Shown piece after piece: positions 1 to 13,000 of a DNA stretch of 64,000 nucleotides. The DNA lies in NCBI RefSeq assembly GCF_963576615.1, contig NC_088708.1, positions 2,976,001 to 3,040,000 on the forward strand, given 5' to 3'. Both the position numbers and the translations under genes were made by a program. Origin of the DNA: Watersipora subatra. Lineage: Eukaryota > Bryozoa > Gymnolaemata > Cheilostomatida > Watersiporidae. The number at the start of each line of letters is the position of its first letter. Position 1 is the stretch's first letter. The notes beneath the pieces are model-generated. The model had not been told where the DNA came from, did no database searches, and saw only the letters and a program-made list of their open reading frames with translations.

Positions 1-1
1 G

Positions 2-1053
2 TTGTTTGAGCGTCTAGAGAGTTTGCAAGGAGAGCTGAGCCTCTGTGAGAAGGCCTTAGCGGAGTACTTGGAGACAAAGCGACTCGCCTTTCCAAGATTC
101 TACTTTGTGTCATCAGCTGATCTTCTTGACATCCTGTCAAATGGAAACAACCCTGTCGTGGTAAGTTTTGTCTCTCATACAGGTTAGCTTTAATGGTAAT
201 AAGAGTACTTCCTTGCCAGTTTTCAACTTGTCCCTCAAGTTAGTATATGACTTCAAGATGTTCGCTCACTTCTATGACCTTGTAAAAAAAAAGTTTCGAG
301 TGTTTTGTTGCTCACAGGTTCTACTCATGACCTTGATTGTAGGTCGCCCGGCATCTCACTAAGCTATTTGACTGCCTGGCATCGCTAGAGTTTGAGACTG
401 ATGACAAGGGTGAGGTATGCAGCAAGAATGCGCTACATATGTTTAGTAAAGATGGAGAGAAGGTGCAGCTAGCCTATGTGTGCGACTGCGATGGACAAGT
501 AGAGGTCTGGCTTAACAGGGTCCTTGATGATATGGTCGAGTCTGTAAGGAAAGAGTTCACAGAGGCTGTTGTCGCCTATGAGGAGAAGCCAAGAGATCAG
601 TGGCTTTTTGACTTCCCCGCTCAGGTTAGAGCTGCTATCATATCCTCAAGAATGACCCTTGTGAGACATGTTTGAAGAGACGAGCAGTTGATGGTATTTT
701 ATGCGAGTCATTAACTCGCTCCCTCTTGAGAGTTCCATCCTTTTAAGAGTTGCACCCATTCTAGAGTAGCATATAATATATAATATGTACACCTGCAATC
801 ATTCTGTTTGCAGGTGGCGCTTTGTGGAACGCAGATTTGGTGGACAACCGAGGTCAACATAGCCTTTGCAAGGCTAGAGGAGGGGTATGAGAATGCCCTC
901 AAGGACTACAACAGAAAACAAATCTCTCAGCTAAATCAGTTGATTGTAATGCTCCTGGACAAACTGTCCAAAGGTGACCGACAAAAGATCATGACGATAT
1001 GTACTATTGACGTGCACGCCAGAGATGTAGTAGCTAAGATGATCACCAACAAA
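2..1053 (+). CDS. Dynein exons 1-3: linker region
   Basis: The three exons (2-160, 343-624, 814-1053) encode the C-terminal part of the linker (DHC_N2), the mechanical element that swings across the AAA ring. Recognisable segments are [17 protein letters not shown], then [10 protein letters not shown], and [14 protein letters not shown], all standard in axonemal heavy chains. The first exon is open from base 2, so its 5' boundary is outside the window. Exons join in phase 0. Confidence 0.93.
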
Positions 1054-4000
1054 GTAAGTTTATTCTTTGGTAATCATCTATCATTACTTTTTACCAATAA
1101 TGTACCATCAGTGATCTCTAATAGTTTTGTGTTCTTGTTATAATTTAGTTGTATTTTTTCAGGTTGACTCGGCACTGCATTTCATGTGGCTGTCACAGCT
1201 TCGTCATCGTTGGGATGAGGCCAATAGGCACTGCTATGCTAACATCTGTGATGCCCAGTTCAAGTACTCATACGAGTACCTTGGTAACACCGCCCGACTT
1301 GTCATCACTCCTCTCACTGACCGCTGCTACATCACTCTGACTCAGTCACTCCATCTTACTATGAGTGGAGCACCTGCAGGACCTGCCGGCACAGGCAAAA
1401 CTGAGACTACCAAGGATCTTGGCAGAGCTCTGGGCATCATGGTGTATGTGTTCAATTGCTCTGAGCAGATGGACTACAAGGTATGCTTTGCTGAAGTGTT
1501 GCTCATTAACTGTCAATAATTGGCCATAAGTAGAGCAGCATACGCAGTCGACTGTGAAGTGACTGGGTATCTTTATTAATAATCAGTTGCTTAAAGCTCA
1601 GAAATTTTTCATTACTCTTGTACTTGTCAAAAAGTTAGTTACTTGCCAATTTGGATTGTTTTTAGTCGATTGGAAATATCTACAAAGGACTTGCCCAGTC
1701 AGGCGCCTGGGGATGTTTTGATGAGTTCAACAGAATCTCAGTAGAAGTGCTTTCCGTTGTGGCAGTGCAAGTCAAGTGTATTCAGGATGCCATCAGAGAC
1801 AAGAAGAAGATTTTCGCTTTCCTTGGTGAAGATATTAAGCTGATTCCCACTGTTGGCATCTTCATCACCATGAATCCAGGTACACAGGCTATGCACTCAA
1901 ACAAATGCCTTTTTTATTTTTAATGTTACCTGCCAGACTATTGTCTTTGCTATTCCCTGTCAGAGAGATATCTTTCCTCACTGTTTTATAACATGCTGCT
2001 ATACTTTATGAGTGCCACCTTCTTTAGCTCTATTTACTCTATATATCTTTGTATATATCTAACATTAGCTAGTAGTACGCAAGCATTGCCTCTATTTACT
2101 CTATATATCTTTGTATATACCTAACATTAGCTAGTAGTACACAAACATTGCCTTCTTTAGCTCTATTTACTCTATATATCTTTGTATATACGTAACATTA
2201 GCTAGTAGTACACAAGCATTGCCTTTTTCTTGCCTACAGGATATGCTGGCCGTGCTGAGCTACCAGAGAATCTGAAGGCATTGTTTCGACCCTGCGCTAT
2301 GGTTGTGCCAGACTTTGAACTCATTTGTGAGATCATGTTGGTGGCTGAAGGCTTCCTCGATGCTCGTTTACTGGCTAGAAAATTCATCACACTTTACACA
2401 CTCTGCCGAGAGCTACTCTCTAAACAAGACCACTATGATTGGGGTCTGAGAGCTATTAAATCTGTGCTGGTGGTGGCAGGTGCTCTCAAGAGAAGTGACC
2501 CTGACAGGCCAGAAGATCAGGTAAACAGTTTTTATTTAATAAAATCAATGATGAGGAATGCTGGTAGTCACTATTATTATATGGCTTATAGCAAAAGGTT
2601 TAACCGCGTGAGTGTACACCTCTACAGGTGCTAATGAGAGCATTGCGTGACTTTAACACACCAAAGATTGTGACGGATGATGTGCCTATATTCATGGGAC
2701 TCATCACTGATCTCTTCCCTGCTCTTGATGTGCCACGTAAAAGAGATCTGGACTTTGAAAAGGAGCTGAGAAATGGAGCTTTGGCATTGAAACTACAGCC
2801 TGAGGAAGGTTTCATTCTGAAGGTTGTGCAGCTTCAAGAGCTCTTTGAGGTGAGTCTTGTTGTCAGCTGGAATAAAATGAATGATTACTTGCTGGCTTTC
2901 ATAGGCTATGATATATCAGTGGTGCTGAAGAAACAAAATTCTGTTAAATCAATGAAGGATTTGACTACATTGGTTTAGGTGCGTCATTCTGTGTTTATTA
3001 TCGGCAATGCTGGTACCGGAAAGTCGATGGTCTGGAAGACTTTGATCAAGACCTACCAGATGCAAAAGAAAAAGCCTATAGCCCAAGATTTGAACCCCAA
3101 AGCTGTCACAAATGATGAGTTGTTTGGTACGTACCACCCTTAGACTCTGCTTTGTGTAATCTGATTAAATATCTAATGTAATATGAGGGATACGTTGTTT
3201 TTTAATGTTGTAGGAGTTATTAATCCTTCTACACGTGAGTGGAAAGATGGACTATTCTCGGTAATCATGAGAGATCTTGCCAACATCACGCATGATGGGC
3301 CCAAGTGGATTGTACTGGATGGAGATATTGATCCTATGTGGATAGAGTCACTCAACACAGTCATGGATGACAACAAGGTGAGACTAGACTCTTCTAATGT
3401 TTATATAAGTAACTGAGATGTAGGACAGCCGTGTCGACCAATTTGTATAAGTTAAGTAGTTAACCTAGTTAAGTAGTTAAGTAGTTATATATCAACCTAA
3501 ACTTTTTAAGGTGCTGACATTAGCTTCCAATGAACGAATTCCACTCACACCATCTATGAGACTCTTGTTTGAGATTTCTCACCTCAAAACCGCCACTCCT
3601 GCCACCGTATCCAGAGCTGGAATCCTCTACATCAACCCTCAAGATCTTGGCTGGAATCCGTAAGTTTTTATAAAAACTGTTTTTATGAGTAGCCCTGGGC
3701 GATAAAGCGTGGGATCATCTCGCAGACTTTTGGTTTACTTAGTTCTCTCAAGAAGTCTCTAACAACAATCTTCTCATTAATCTTAGCTATGTGAACTCAT
3801 GGATCGACACAAGAGAAGTTCAGTCTGAGAAGGCCAACCTGACAATACTGTTTGAAAAGTATGTGCCGCCATGTCTCGACATCATGAAAGTGCGCTTCAA
3901 GAAGATCACCCCCATAGCAGAGATTGCTCACATACAGATGCTCTGCTACCTGCTAGAGGTTTGTTCTCATATACGTACCAAGACTAGCCCACGTTCTGGT

Positions 4001-7000
4001 GAAATCGTTTTTTGAAGGTTTACAAATGCGTTCTATCAGTACTAAATCCATGTTGATTAATTTTAACTGCTGTTTTGAGTAGTTTAAAGTTACTAAATAT
4101 AACTCAAAAGTTCTTGTGACCTACAAAATCAGGTACGGTTTCTTCATTACATGTTTGAAATGTTGCAAATTTATGGCATTGTGTGCATAGCCACGCATAT
4201 ACATGTAAGATGAAGAGCAAAGGTCTCTGAGGTCAAACTCAAACCTTGAGCCATCATTGTTGATGCACAAAGAACTGTACATTGCATATGTGTGTATACT
4301 ACCAAATGCAGGCGTTGCATGGCTAATAAAATATTGACCCAATGAATTTGAGTAACTTAAGCTAGTAGCTTAAACTGGTTTAAATCTTTACTATAGTAAG
4401 ATCTGTGTCTGAAGCCTGCTTATTAATCGTTACGTTACACGTAATGATCTTTCATGCAATCATGTTTTTCAAACATGCTAGCAATAACCAATAGTATTTT
4501 ACCAAGCACTTAAACCGATGTAATGAGTATGGCCACAATTATTCCATTTTATTGCAATGTAGCCACTTGGCTTAGTGGTTTAGCACTCCTGTCTGCAGAC
4601 CTTGAGGTTCGGAGTTCAAATTCAGTGCGAAGTGCATTTTCCATTGCTAAAACTTTATCGCTTTCTCGAGACAAAAATGACAAATACTGAGATTTCTCTC
4701 TATATATATACAACTTAATGTTTGTTTTTCTAAATGATTTTTTGTTTTTACGTTCGGCTACAGCAATTAAAATCTAGCAATAAAAAATCCGTATCTGAAT
4801 TTATACCGGATTTAAATTCGCGACAATTGCAAATCTGCAAACCCTAAGCCATTCTTATTAGTTTCATCTATTTTATCTATGATATCCTTATTGCAATTGC
4901 AGGTTACAAGCTATATAAGGAGTCACTTTTTATTATTAATTTATATCGCCTTTTGCGTTTGTATTTATTTTTAAAATTATTTAAAAATTATTTAAAAAAT
5001 CATTACCTATTTTTTTAATTTGTAATTTTTAAATGTGACGTTTCAATTTCAAATGTCCTAGGACGTGCTTCAATTTCCAGTTCTTCCTTATGGCTATCGC
5101 TATAAATAATGAAATTTAAATTTTCACACGAGGATTATTGTATTATCTCAAGTAGTAATTGCATCTACATTTCCTCTCTGTTTGGTCAGACAAAGTATTG
5201 GACAAAACAGTCCGATATCTCATTTTCGAGATACCCGGTATCGAGTAGCATCAGTATTGTCGTATTCAAGGATTTGATGGATAGTTTCTGTTACCACAGT
5301 AACTTTTTTATATACACACTTCTATGTCCATGACATTGATTCAACATATCCATGATTTTTAGTTTTTTTCCTCAGTTTGTAATAATTGTATCAAATCATT
5401 TTTTATTGTAAACATCATAGCAAAACAGACTGTCTAGCCGTTGCTTGCTACGGTATTTATTTCACACTTGAACATCTTTACAGTTGTTTTAATTTTTTCT
5501 TAATTGATTTGAACTACACAGTAAACTTTTCTCATGATTTTAAGTTTGAAAATTAGAATAGTAAATGTTGCATACGTTAAATAAAAATCAGTTTACTGTC
5601 CAAAGACTTTTATTACTCTGCGATGCCGCGCATTCTCCTGGTATATATACTGTATAGATTATGGCTATAGATATATAACTAACTACCTAAAGACACTATG
5701 CAAATAGTTGTAGACTTTGGTGTTTAATATCTCACAGAGTGTATGAGATTTGTTACACGGGTAGATCACAGATCTAGTTAGATCACTATTATTATTAGTC
5801 ATTGTAATAAGGATCATAAATGTGAAGGAATTGTAAGGGGTGCACATACTCACTTAGAGTTGTTTCCTCTTGTTACGAACTATTTTTTCTCTTCACAGAT
5901 TTCACTTGTACCAGAGAATACACCACCAGACTGTCCAAAGGAGCTCTATGAACTCTACTTTGTTTTCTGCTGTGTCTGGGCTTTTGGCGCTTGCCTATTC
6001 CAGGACCAGCTGACTGACCACAGAATAGACTTTACCAAGTGGTGGACAAATGAGTTCAAGACAATCAAGTTCCCATCTGCTGGAACCGTCTTTGATTACT
6101 ACATTGACAACACCACTCATAAATTTGAGCCTTGGACAAAACTTGTTTCTAAATTTGAGCTCGATCCAGAAATTCCATTGCAGGTATATATATTTCCTGT
6201 TCTGGTAGATCACAATATAAACTTTTGCTAGCTATACAAGTGAAGTTCATCTCATAGTTAAAAAAATATTGCGAGCAACTGTAGCCCTTACCTCAGTGAT
6301 GTTGTGTATAGACAGATTGCCAATATGTCGACTAAATTATTAGTGTTATTATTTTATAGTCAGCACTGGTGCATACGGCTGAGACTACGCGGACCAAGTT
6401 TTTCATGGACCTTCTTATAGAGAATAGGCGACCTATCATGCTGGTCGGTAATGCTGGCACAGGAAAGTCGGTACTCATGGGAGAGAAACTCAATTCATTG
6501 CCTGAAAACTTCAACATATCTAATGTGCCATTCAACTTCTATACGACATCCGCCATGTTGCAAAATGTTCTTGAAAAGCCGCTGGAGAAGAAAGCCGGAC
6601 GTAACTACGGTCCACCCGGTAACAAGAGGCTCATATACTTCATCGATGACATGAACATGCCGGAGGTTGGTCAATATCTCAGCTTATTCTTCTTGGAAAA
6701 TGTCAGCTTCGAGCATGATATTTAATCAGGCGCTAGAAATAGACGTGAACATGACTTCACCTACCTCTCTATTCTTCTTCTATATACAGCGTTTTCTTAT
6801 AGGTTGACAAGTACTTCACCGTGCAGCCTCACACCCTCATTCGCCAGCACCTCGACTACAGCCATTGGTATGACAGGACCAAACTGTCACTCAAGGATGT
6901 GCATAACACTCAGTATGTAGCTTGCATGAATCCAACCGCTGGCTCTTTCACCATCAACCCTCGTCTACAGAGGCATTTCAGCGTCTTTGCTTTGTCCTTC

Positions 7001-10000
7001 CCTGGTCGAGATGCCCTGGCCACTATCTATACAAGTATTCTTTCGCAGGTATGTTCAAAATGTTTATTTTTTCCATAAGCATCTTCGATTTTTGCTGCTT
7101 CTTTCACAGGTTCTGAAGCTCACAGAAAACTCTCAGTCTCAACTCAACTCTCAACTTTAAGCCTTTTCATAGATACAAAAAGAACTTTGTCTGTTTGTTT
7201 AGCACTTGACAGTCGCTGGAATGACCGCGCAAGTGATCAAATTTGCTCCTAACCTCATCAATGGTGCTTTGGACTTGCATGCGAAGGTTACCTCAACCTT
7301 CCTGCCTACTGCCATTAAGTTCCACTACATCTTCAACTTGAGAGACTTGTCCAACATCTTCCAGGTTTGTACCTTGTGCCCGGTTATAGCCCCACTCATA
7401 TGTTGCACTCATATGCTGCATTCATACGCTGTTAGGTTGTTGTGAATAAAATGTATCCTTTTCTAGTGTTTTGGCTTTAGAGTCCTTCCTGTCAGGTGTG
7501 CATCAAATTGTAATAACTGTGATAACCTACAGGGTGTCCTCTTCAGCACACCTGAGTGTGTGAAGTCGACCAATGACCTCTTGAGCCTGTGGGTGCACGA
7601 GGCATCGAGAGTTTATGGAGATAAGATGGTAGAGACTGCTGACATGGAGCTCTTCATCAAGACTCAGAAAGATGTTTTCAAAAAGTCATTTGAAGACATT
7701 GAGCCAGATGAAATATTCTCAAAGAAGCCGCTGATTTACTGCCACTTTGCAACAGGTTCTTCCATTCATCATACGCCGGTGTTATAAAAATGCTTTTATT
7801 AAAGTCAATTTAATATTCAAGGTTTTGCGTAGCATTTAGTAGCTTAATACTTGCTTTTTCTTAGCTCTGTTTGTACTCCCCTCAGCGGGATTGAGAAGTA
7901 CATGATAGATTCTAATCTACACAGGCATTGGTGAGCCCAAGTACTTGCCAGTAGCTGATTGGCAGTCCCTGAACAAGCTGCTTATTGAAGCCCTTGATAA
8001 CTACAACGAGCTGAATGCTGCCATGAACCTTGTTTTGTTTGAGGATGCCATGGAGCACATTTGTAGAATCAACAGAATTCTTGAGTCACCCAGAGGAAAT
8101 GCTTTGCTTGTTGGAGTTGGAGGTAAGAAAGGAGGTTGCTGTTGTCTTGTTAGCTATAATATGTACGCAAGATATTGGATAAAATACAGAGGTATGAGGG
8201 ATTATGGATGAAATACAGAGGTGTGAGGGATTATGGATGAAATATAAAGGTGTGAGGGATTATGGGTGAAATACAGAGGTGTGAGAGATTATGGGTGAAA
8301 TACAAAAGTTTGAGGGATTGTGGGTAAAATACAAAAGTTTGAAGGATTGTGGGCGAAATCAATATTGCATATCGTATAGCATTGCGTATCTACTTGCAGG
8401 TTCTGGCAAGCAGTCGCTAGCCAGGCTGGCAGGTTTTATCACAGGCCTCGAGCCATTCCAAATCACCATAAGGAAAGGGTATTCAACTGCTGACCTTAAG
8501 CTTGACCTCGGGGGCCTCTACATCAAGGCTGGAGTCAAAAACATTGGCTGCATGTTCCTCATGACAGATGCGCAGGTTCGTAGAGTATTGTGTGGCTGTT
8601 TATCTCGGCTCCTTTGCTTTTCCTCTTTCACTCTGTTGTCAATACCTCTATAACTTTTGATTACTAGCGATCACCCCTTTTTGCCCATTTTACATCATCG
8701 TCTTTTTTCTCTCTTCAGGTGACTGATGAGAAGTTCCTTGTTCTGGTGAATGACTTGCTGTCTACCGGTGAGATAGCTGATCTACTGCCAGATGATGAAG
8801 TAGAGAACTGTATTAGCGGTGTGAGGAATGAAGTGAAAGGAATAGGGTTAGAGGATACGCGGGAGAACTGCTGGAAGTTTTTTATAGACAGAGTGCGTAG
8901 AATGCTGAAGGTTGTTCTCTGCTTCTCTCCAGTGGGTAGCACTCTAAGAGTGAGAGGCAGAAAGTTCCCTGGCGTTGTGAATTGCACAAGTATAGATTGG
9001 TTCCATGAATGGCCTCAGGAGGCTTTGGTCTCTGTAAGCCGCAGGTTCATTCAAGACAGTGAGTATCTGCCCGAAGAGCTGAAGGACTCTGTTGCAGAGT
9101 TCATGTCCTATGTGCATACGTCTGTTAACGAAGCCTCAATGCAATACCTCACAAATGAGAAACGATACAACTATACAACTCCAAAAAGTTTCTTAGAGCA
9201 GATAGCCTTGTATCTTAATACGCTGGCTACTAAGAACGTTGAGCTGCAAGGAAAGATGCAACGTCTCGAAAATGGCTTGGAAAAGCTTAGGTCTACAGGT
9301 AAGATAATTCATGTATTATAAAAGCAAGACATCGTTCAGTATCTGTCATGTGATCAATAAATGGTCGACACATAATAGACTGGTTAGTATGTGGGTATTA
9401 TTTGTACATTCTTGTCATTGCATATCCATGGTACCGTGATAATACAGCATGTGTACCCAGCATGTAGTATGTACACTACCTGTACACAGCTGCACATTGC
9501 ATGTGATACATACACCGCCTGTACAGTACTGTCATTGTGTACGCAGCTGCACATAGCATGAGATACGCACATCAATTGTACTATACTGCATCATTCACTC
9601 AGCTTATGCGACAGAGACCCCACCCCACTTATGTATTACTGCTGTTGTTCACTTAGCCGCTCAAGTGGATGATCTGAAGGCCAAGCTTGCTGCTCAGGAA
9701 ATTGAGCTGACGCAGAAGAATGAGGATGCCAATAAGTTGATCCAGATCGTAGGAGCTGAGACTGAGAAGGTGTCCAAAGAGAAGGCAATTGCTGATGAAG
9801 AGGAACAGAAGGTAACAGTAATCCCAGCTAGGAGATATATAAAACTATCTCATCTTGTGTTAAAAGGGGATGTTCAGAGCCCGCACTGTTTTTCATCGCT
9901 ATAACCAATTTTTTACCTTGCAAAATGTAAACTTTGTAAACTTGTGATGTAGGTTGCTGTCATCAAAGAGGAGGTGACAAAGAAACAGATATCTTGTGAA

Positions 10001-13000
10001 ACAGATTTAGCTAAGGCAGAGCCAGCTCTGATTGCTGCCCAGGAAGCGTTGAACACACTCAACAAGGTGCTTTTCTAGATGGTGCATATAGATACAAAGA
10101 GTCATATATTCAATTCACATTTGTATATAAGACTCTTGAAACACACTTTGATTATTTTCTTTAGGGCAACCTAACAGAGCTGAAGTCCTTTGGCTCTCCA
10201 CCAGCTGCTGTAGTGAGTGTTACTGCCGCTGTGATGTGCCTGATGGCACCAAATGGAAAGGTGCCCAAGGACAGGTCTTGGAAAGCAGCTAAAGGCATGA
10301 TGGCTAAGGTATGCTCTCTTGAGATACTAGTTGATTTTCCACATTTTTCTTTGTTAAAATCATGCTGCATCATAATATGCATATTCAACTATGCTCTCTC
10401 GTATATGTGTCAACCAATAAATGTATTCAACCATGCTCTCTCGTATATGTGTCAACCAATAAGTGTATTCAACTAGGCTCTCTCGTATATGTGTCAACCA
10501 ATAAGATTTTAGCTTTTTGAAGTATACAATAAACTTTTCAACTAGATGTTTTGTGCATGCGATGTTAAACAGGTGGATGGTTTCCTTGATGCCTTGATCA
10601 ATTATGACAAAGAGAACATTCCAGATAGCTGTCTAAAAGCTATTGATCCATACTTGGCTAATTCTGAGTTCGATCCAGAAAATATACGCTCAAAGTCGAT
10701 AGCAGCTGCAGGCCTATGCGCTTGGGCTATAAACATTGTAGCGTAAGTAGACGGTTGTTAGGCACGCTCGAGAGGGCGCTTCAGAGCTGCTAGCAGGGAG
10801 TCGGACTGAAGCTCTCTCTATAGTTGCTAGTGTTACTTTATATGTTTAGCTTCTTCTCAACCTCTTTCCTCTGTTTATCGCTTCGCACGTTATTGTGTTC
10901 TTTGCTAATTCACTGCTGTTAGGTTGACTCCTTCCTTGATGCCTTGATAAATTACGACAAGGAAAACATTCCAGACGCCTGCCTTAAGGCAGTCGATCCG
11001 TACCTTCAGGATTCCGAGTTTGATGCTGAGTTTATTAAGGGAAAGTCTCTCGCTGCGGGTGGTCTATGCGCTTGGGCTATCAACATTGTCACGTAAGTCT
11101 TGCGCAAAGACCCCTGGCAATTGTAGACACCTTGAATTGGCAACATGTTGTTGTGATGGTTGTAGAACAGTAAATAAATCGAGTAGTTATTGTGTGGCCT
11201 TCAGCTTCCTATCTGTTCATCTCCGCTATTTCTGTCACATTTGCTAGCTGAGGTGATAGCTATATGAGTTGGCTCCCACGCATTGTCTGTTAGAAACAAT
11301 GCATTTTTGTTTTTGCAAGCTGGCAACAGCCAATGTGCCACAGCTTCTTAAAGCTAGTTCAAAAGCCTAAAATGTAAAACAAAAAAATGATATGTGACAA
11401 ATGAATTAATTTTATTTGTTATAAAACCAATTCAGCTAGCTAAATTCCTGCTTGGATACAAAATGGATGTTTGTGGTGTTGATGTTGGTGTCAACACAAA
11501 AAACCTGCACAAAGACTATGGTAGTTAGCAAGTCAGCTGACTGTACGTCTTCTGTGTGGCAGATTCTACCGTGTTTATTGTGATGTGGAACCGAAAAGAC
11601 TCGCTCTGGCAGCAGCCAACGCGGAGTTAGCAGCTGCTGTTGAGAAGCTGAAAGGCATCCAGAATAAGATCAAATCTCTTGAGGAGGTGTTAGGTAAGCT
11701 GACAGCTGACTTCGAGAGAGCTACAGCAGAAAAGATCAGATGCCAGGAGCAAGCGGATGCTACAAACATGACTATCAAGTAAGTGACAGGAAGCAGGTCT
11801 AATTTTTCCTTCTTTAAGAAAGGATGAACTATGAAAGAACTATGACAGTGTGGAAAGGCAATTCCCAGTTTCACCCCTTCATTTCTACACGCTGGATCTC
11901 TCTCTTCTCTATCTTCTCTTCACACATATTCGCAGTTTCACCCCTTCACTCCTACACTCTGGATCTCTCTCTCTCTTTTTTTTCACACATATTCACAGTT
12001 TCACTCCTTCACTCCTACACTCTGGATCTCTCTCTTCTCTATCTTCTCTTCACACATATTCACAGTTTCACCCCTTCACTCCTACACTCTGGATCTCTCT
12101 CTCTCTTCTCTTCACACATATTCACAGTTTCACTTCTTCACTCCTACACTCTGGATCTCTCTCTTCTCTATCTTCTCTTCACACATATTCACAGTTTCAC
12201 CCCTTCACTCCTACACTCTGGATCTCTCTCTTCTCTATCTTCTCTTCACACATATTCACAGTTTCACCCCTTCACTCCTACACTCTGGATCTCTCTTCTC
12301 TATCTTCTCTTCACACATATTTGACAGTTTGGCGAATCGTCTCGTTGGTGGGCTGGCATCAGAGAATGTGCGGTGGGCTGAGTCTGTAGAAGGATTTCGA
12401 GCGGCAGCACAGACGCTGCCAGGAGATGTGCTGCTTACAACTGCGTTCATCTCATATGTCGGCTGCTTTACAAAGGCCTATCGAGTTGACCTTATGGAGA
12501 GCCAGTGGCTACCATTCCTCCACAAGCTCTCGGTAAGCCCGTACTCTGAGCTCGTTCTTTCCTTGTATTCTATCAAATTATAGTCGGATGTTAGTTTGTT
12601 TTCTTGAAATTGTACTAATATTTTATCACCTTTATTTTTGCACAACAGGAGAAATCAGCGGTACAGTATTATTTTATCGTATATTCTTTCTTTTCTGTTC
12701 TATTTTGACTGTTGGATATACCCAGCAAGTTATTGCTCTTGCAAATCAACTTCTGCTTTGCTAGCCAATCTTTCTGTCTTTCAATTAGCTGACCGCAACT
12801 ATCCTAATCATATCGTTGAGGCAGCCTGTGAATGAACTTATAATAATAACAATGTAACTTATAGTGCAACTAAGACAAAAAACTTTGTCTTATGTGAGAG
12901 AAGCCAGCTATTCTTACGAGCATAAATCCAATCAGCAATTTTTCTTTCTAGGCTAAAATGGAATACAAGTGACTGAATTACTCTTTCTAAGTTTCCTCTA

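Noticed and set aside
11824-12389. Two overlapping + frames of 166 and 179 codons
   Set aside because: Minisatellite in a dynein intron; the dynein frame resumes only at 12328.
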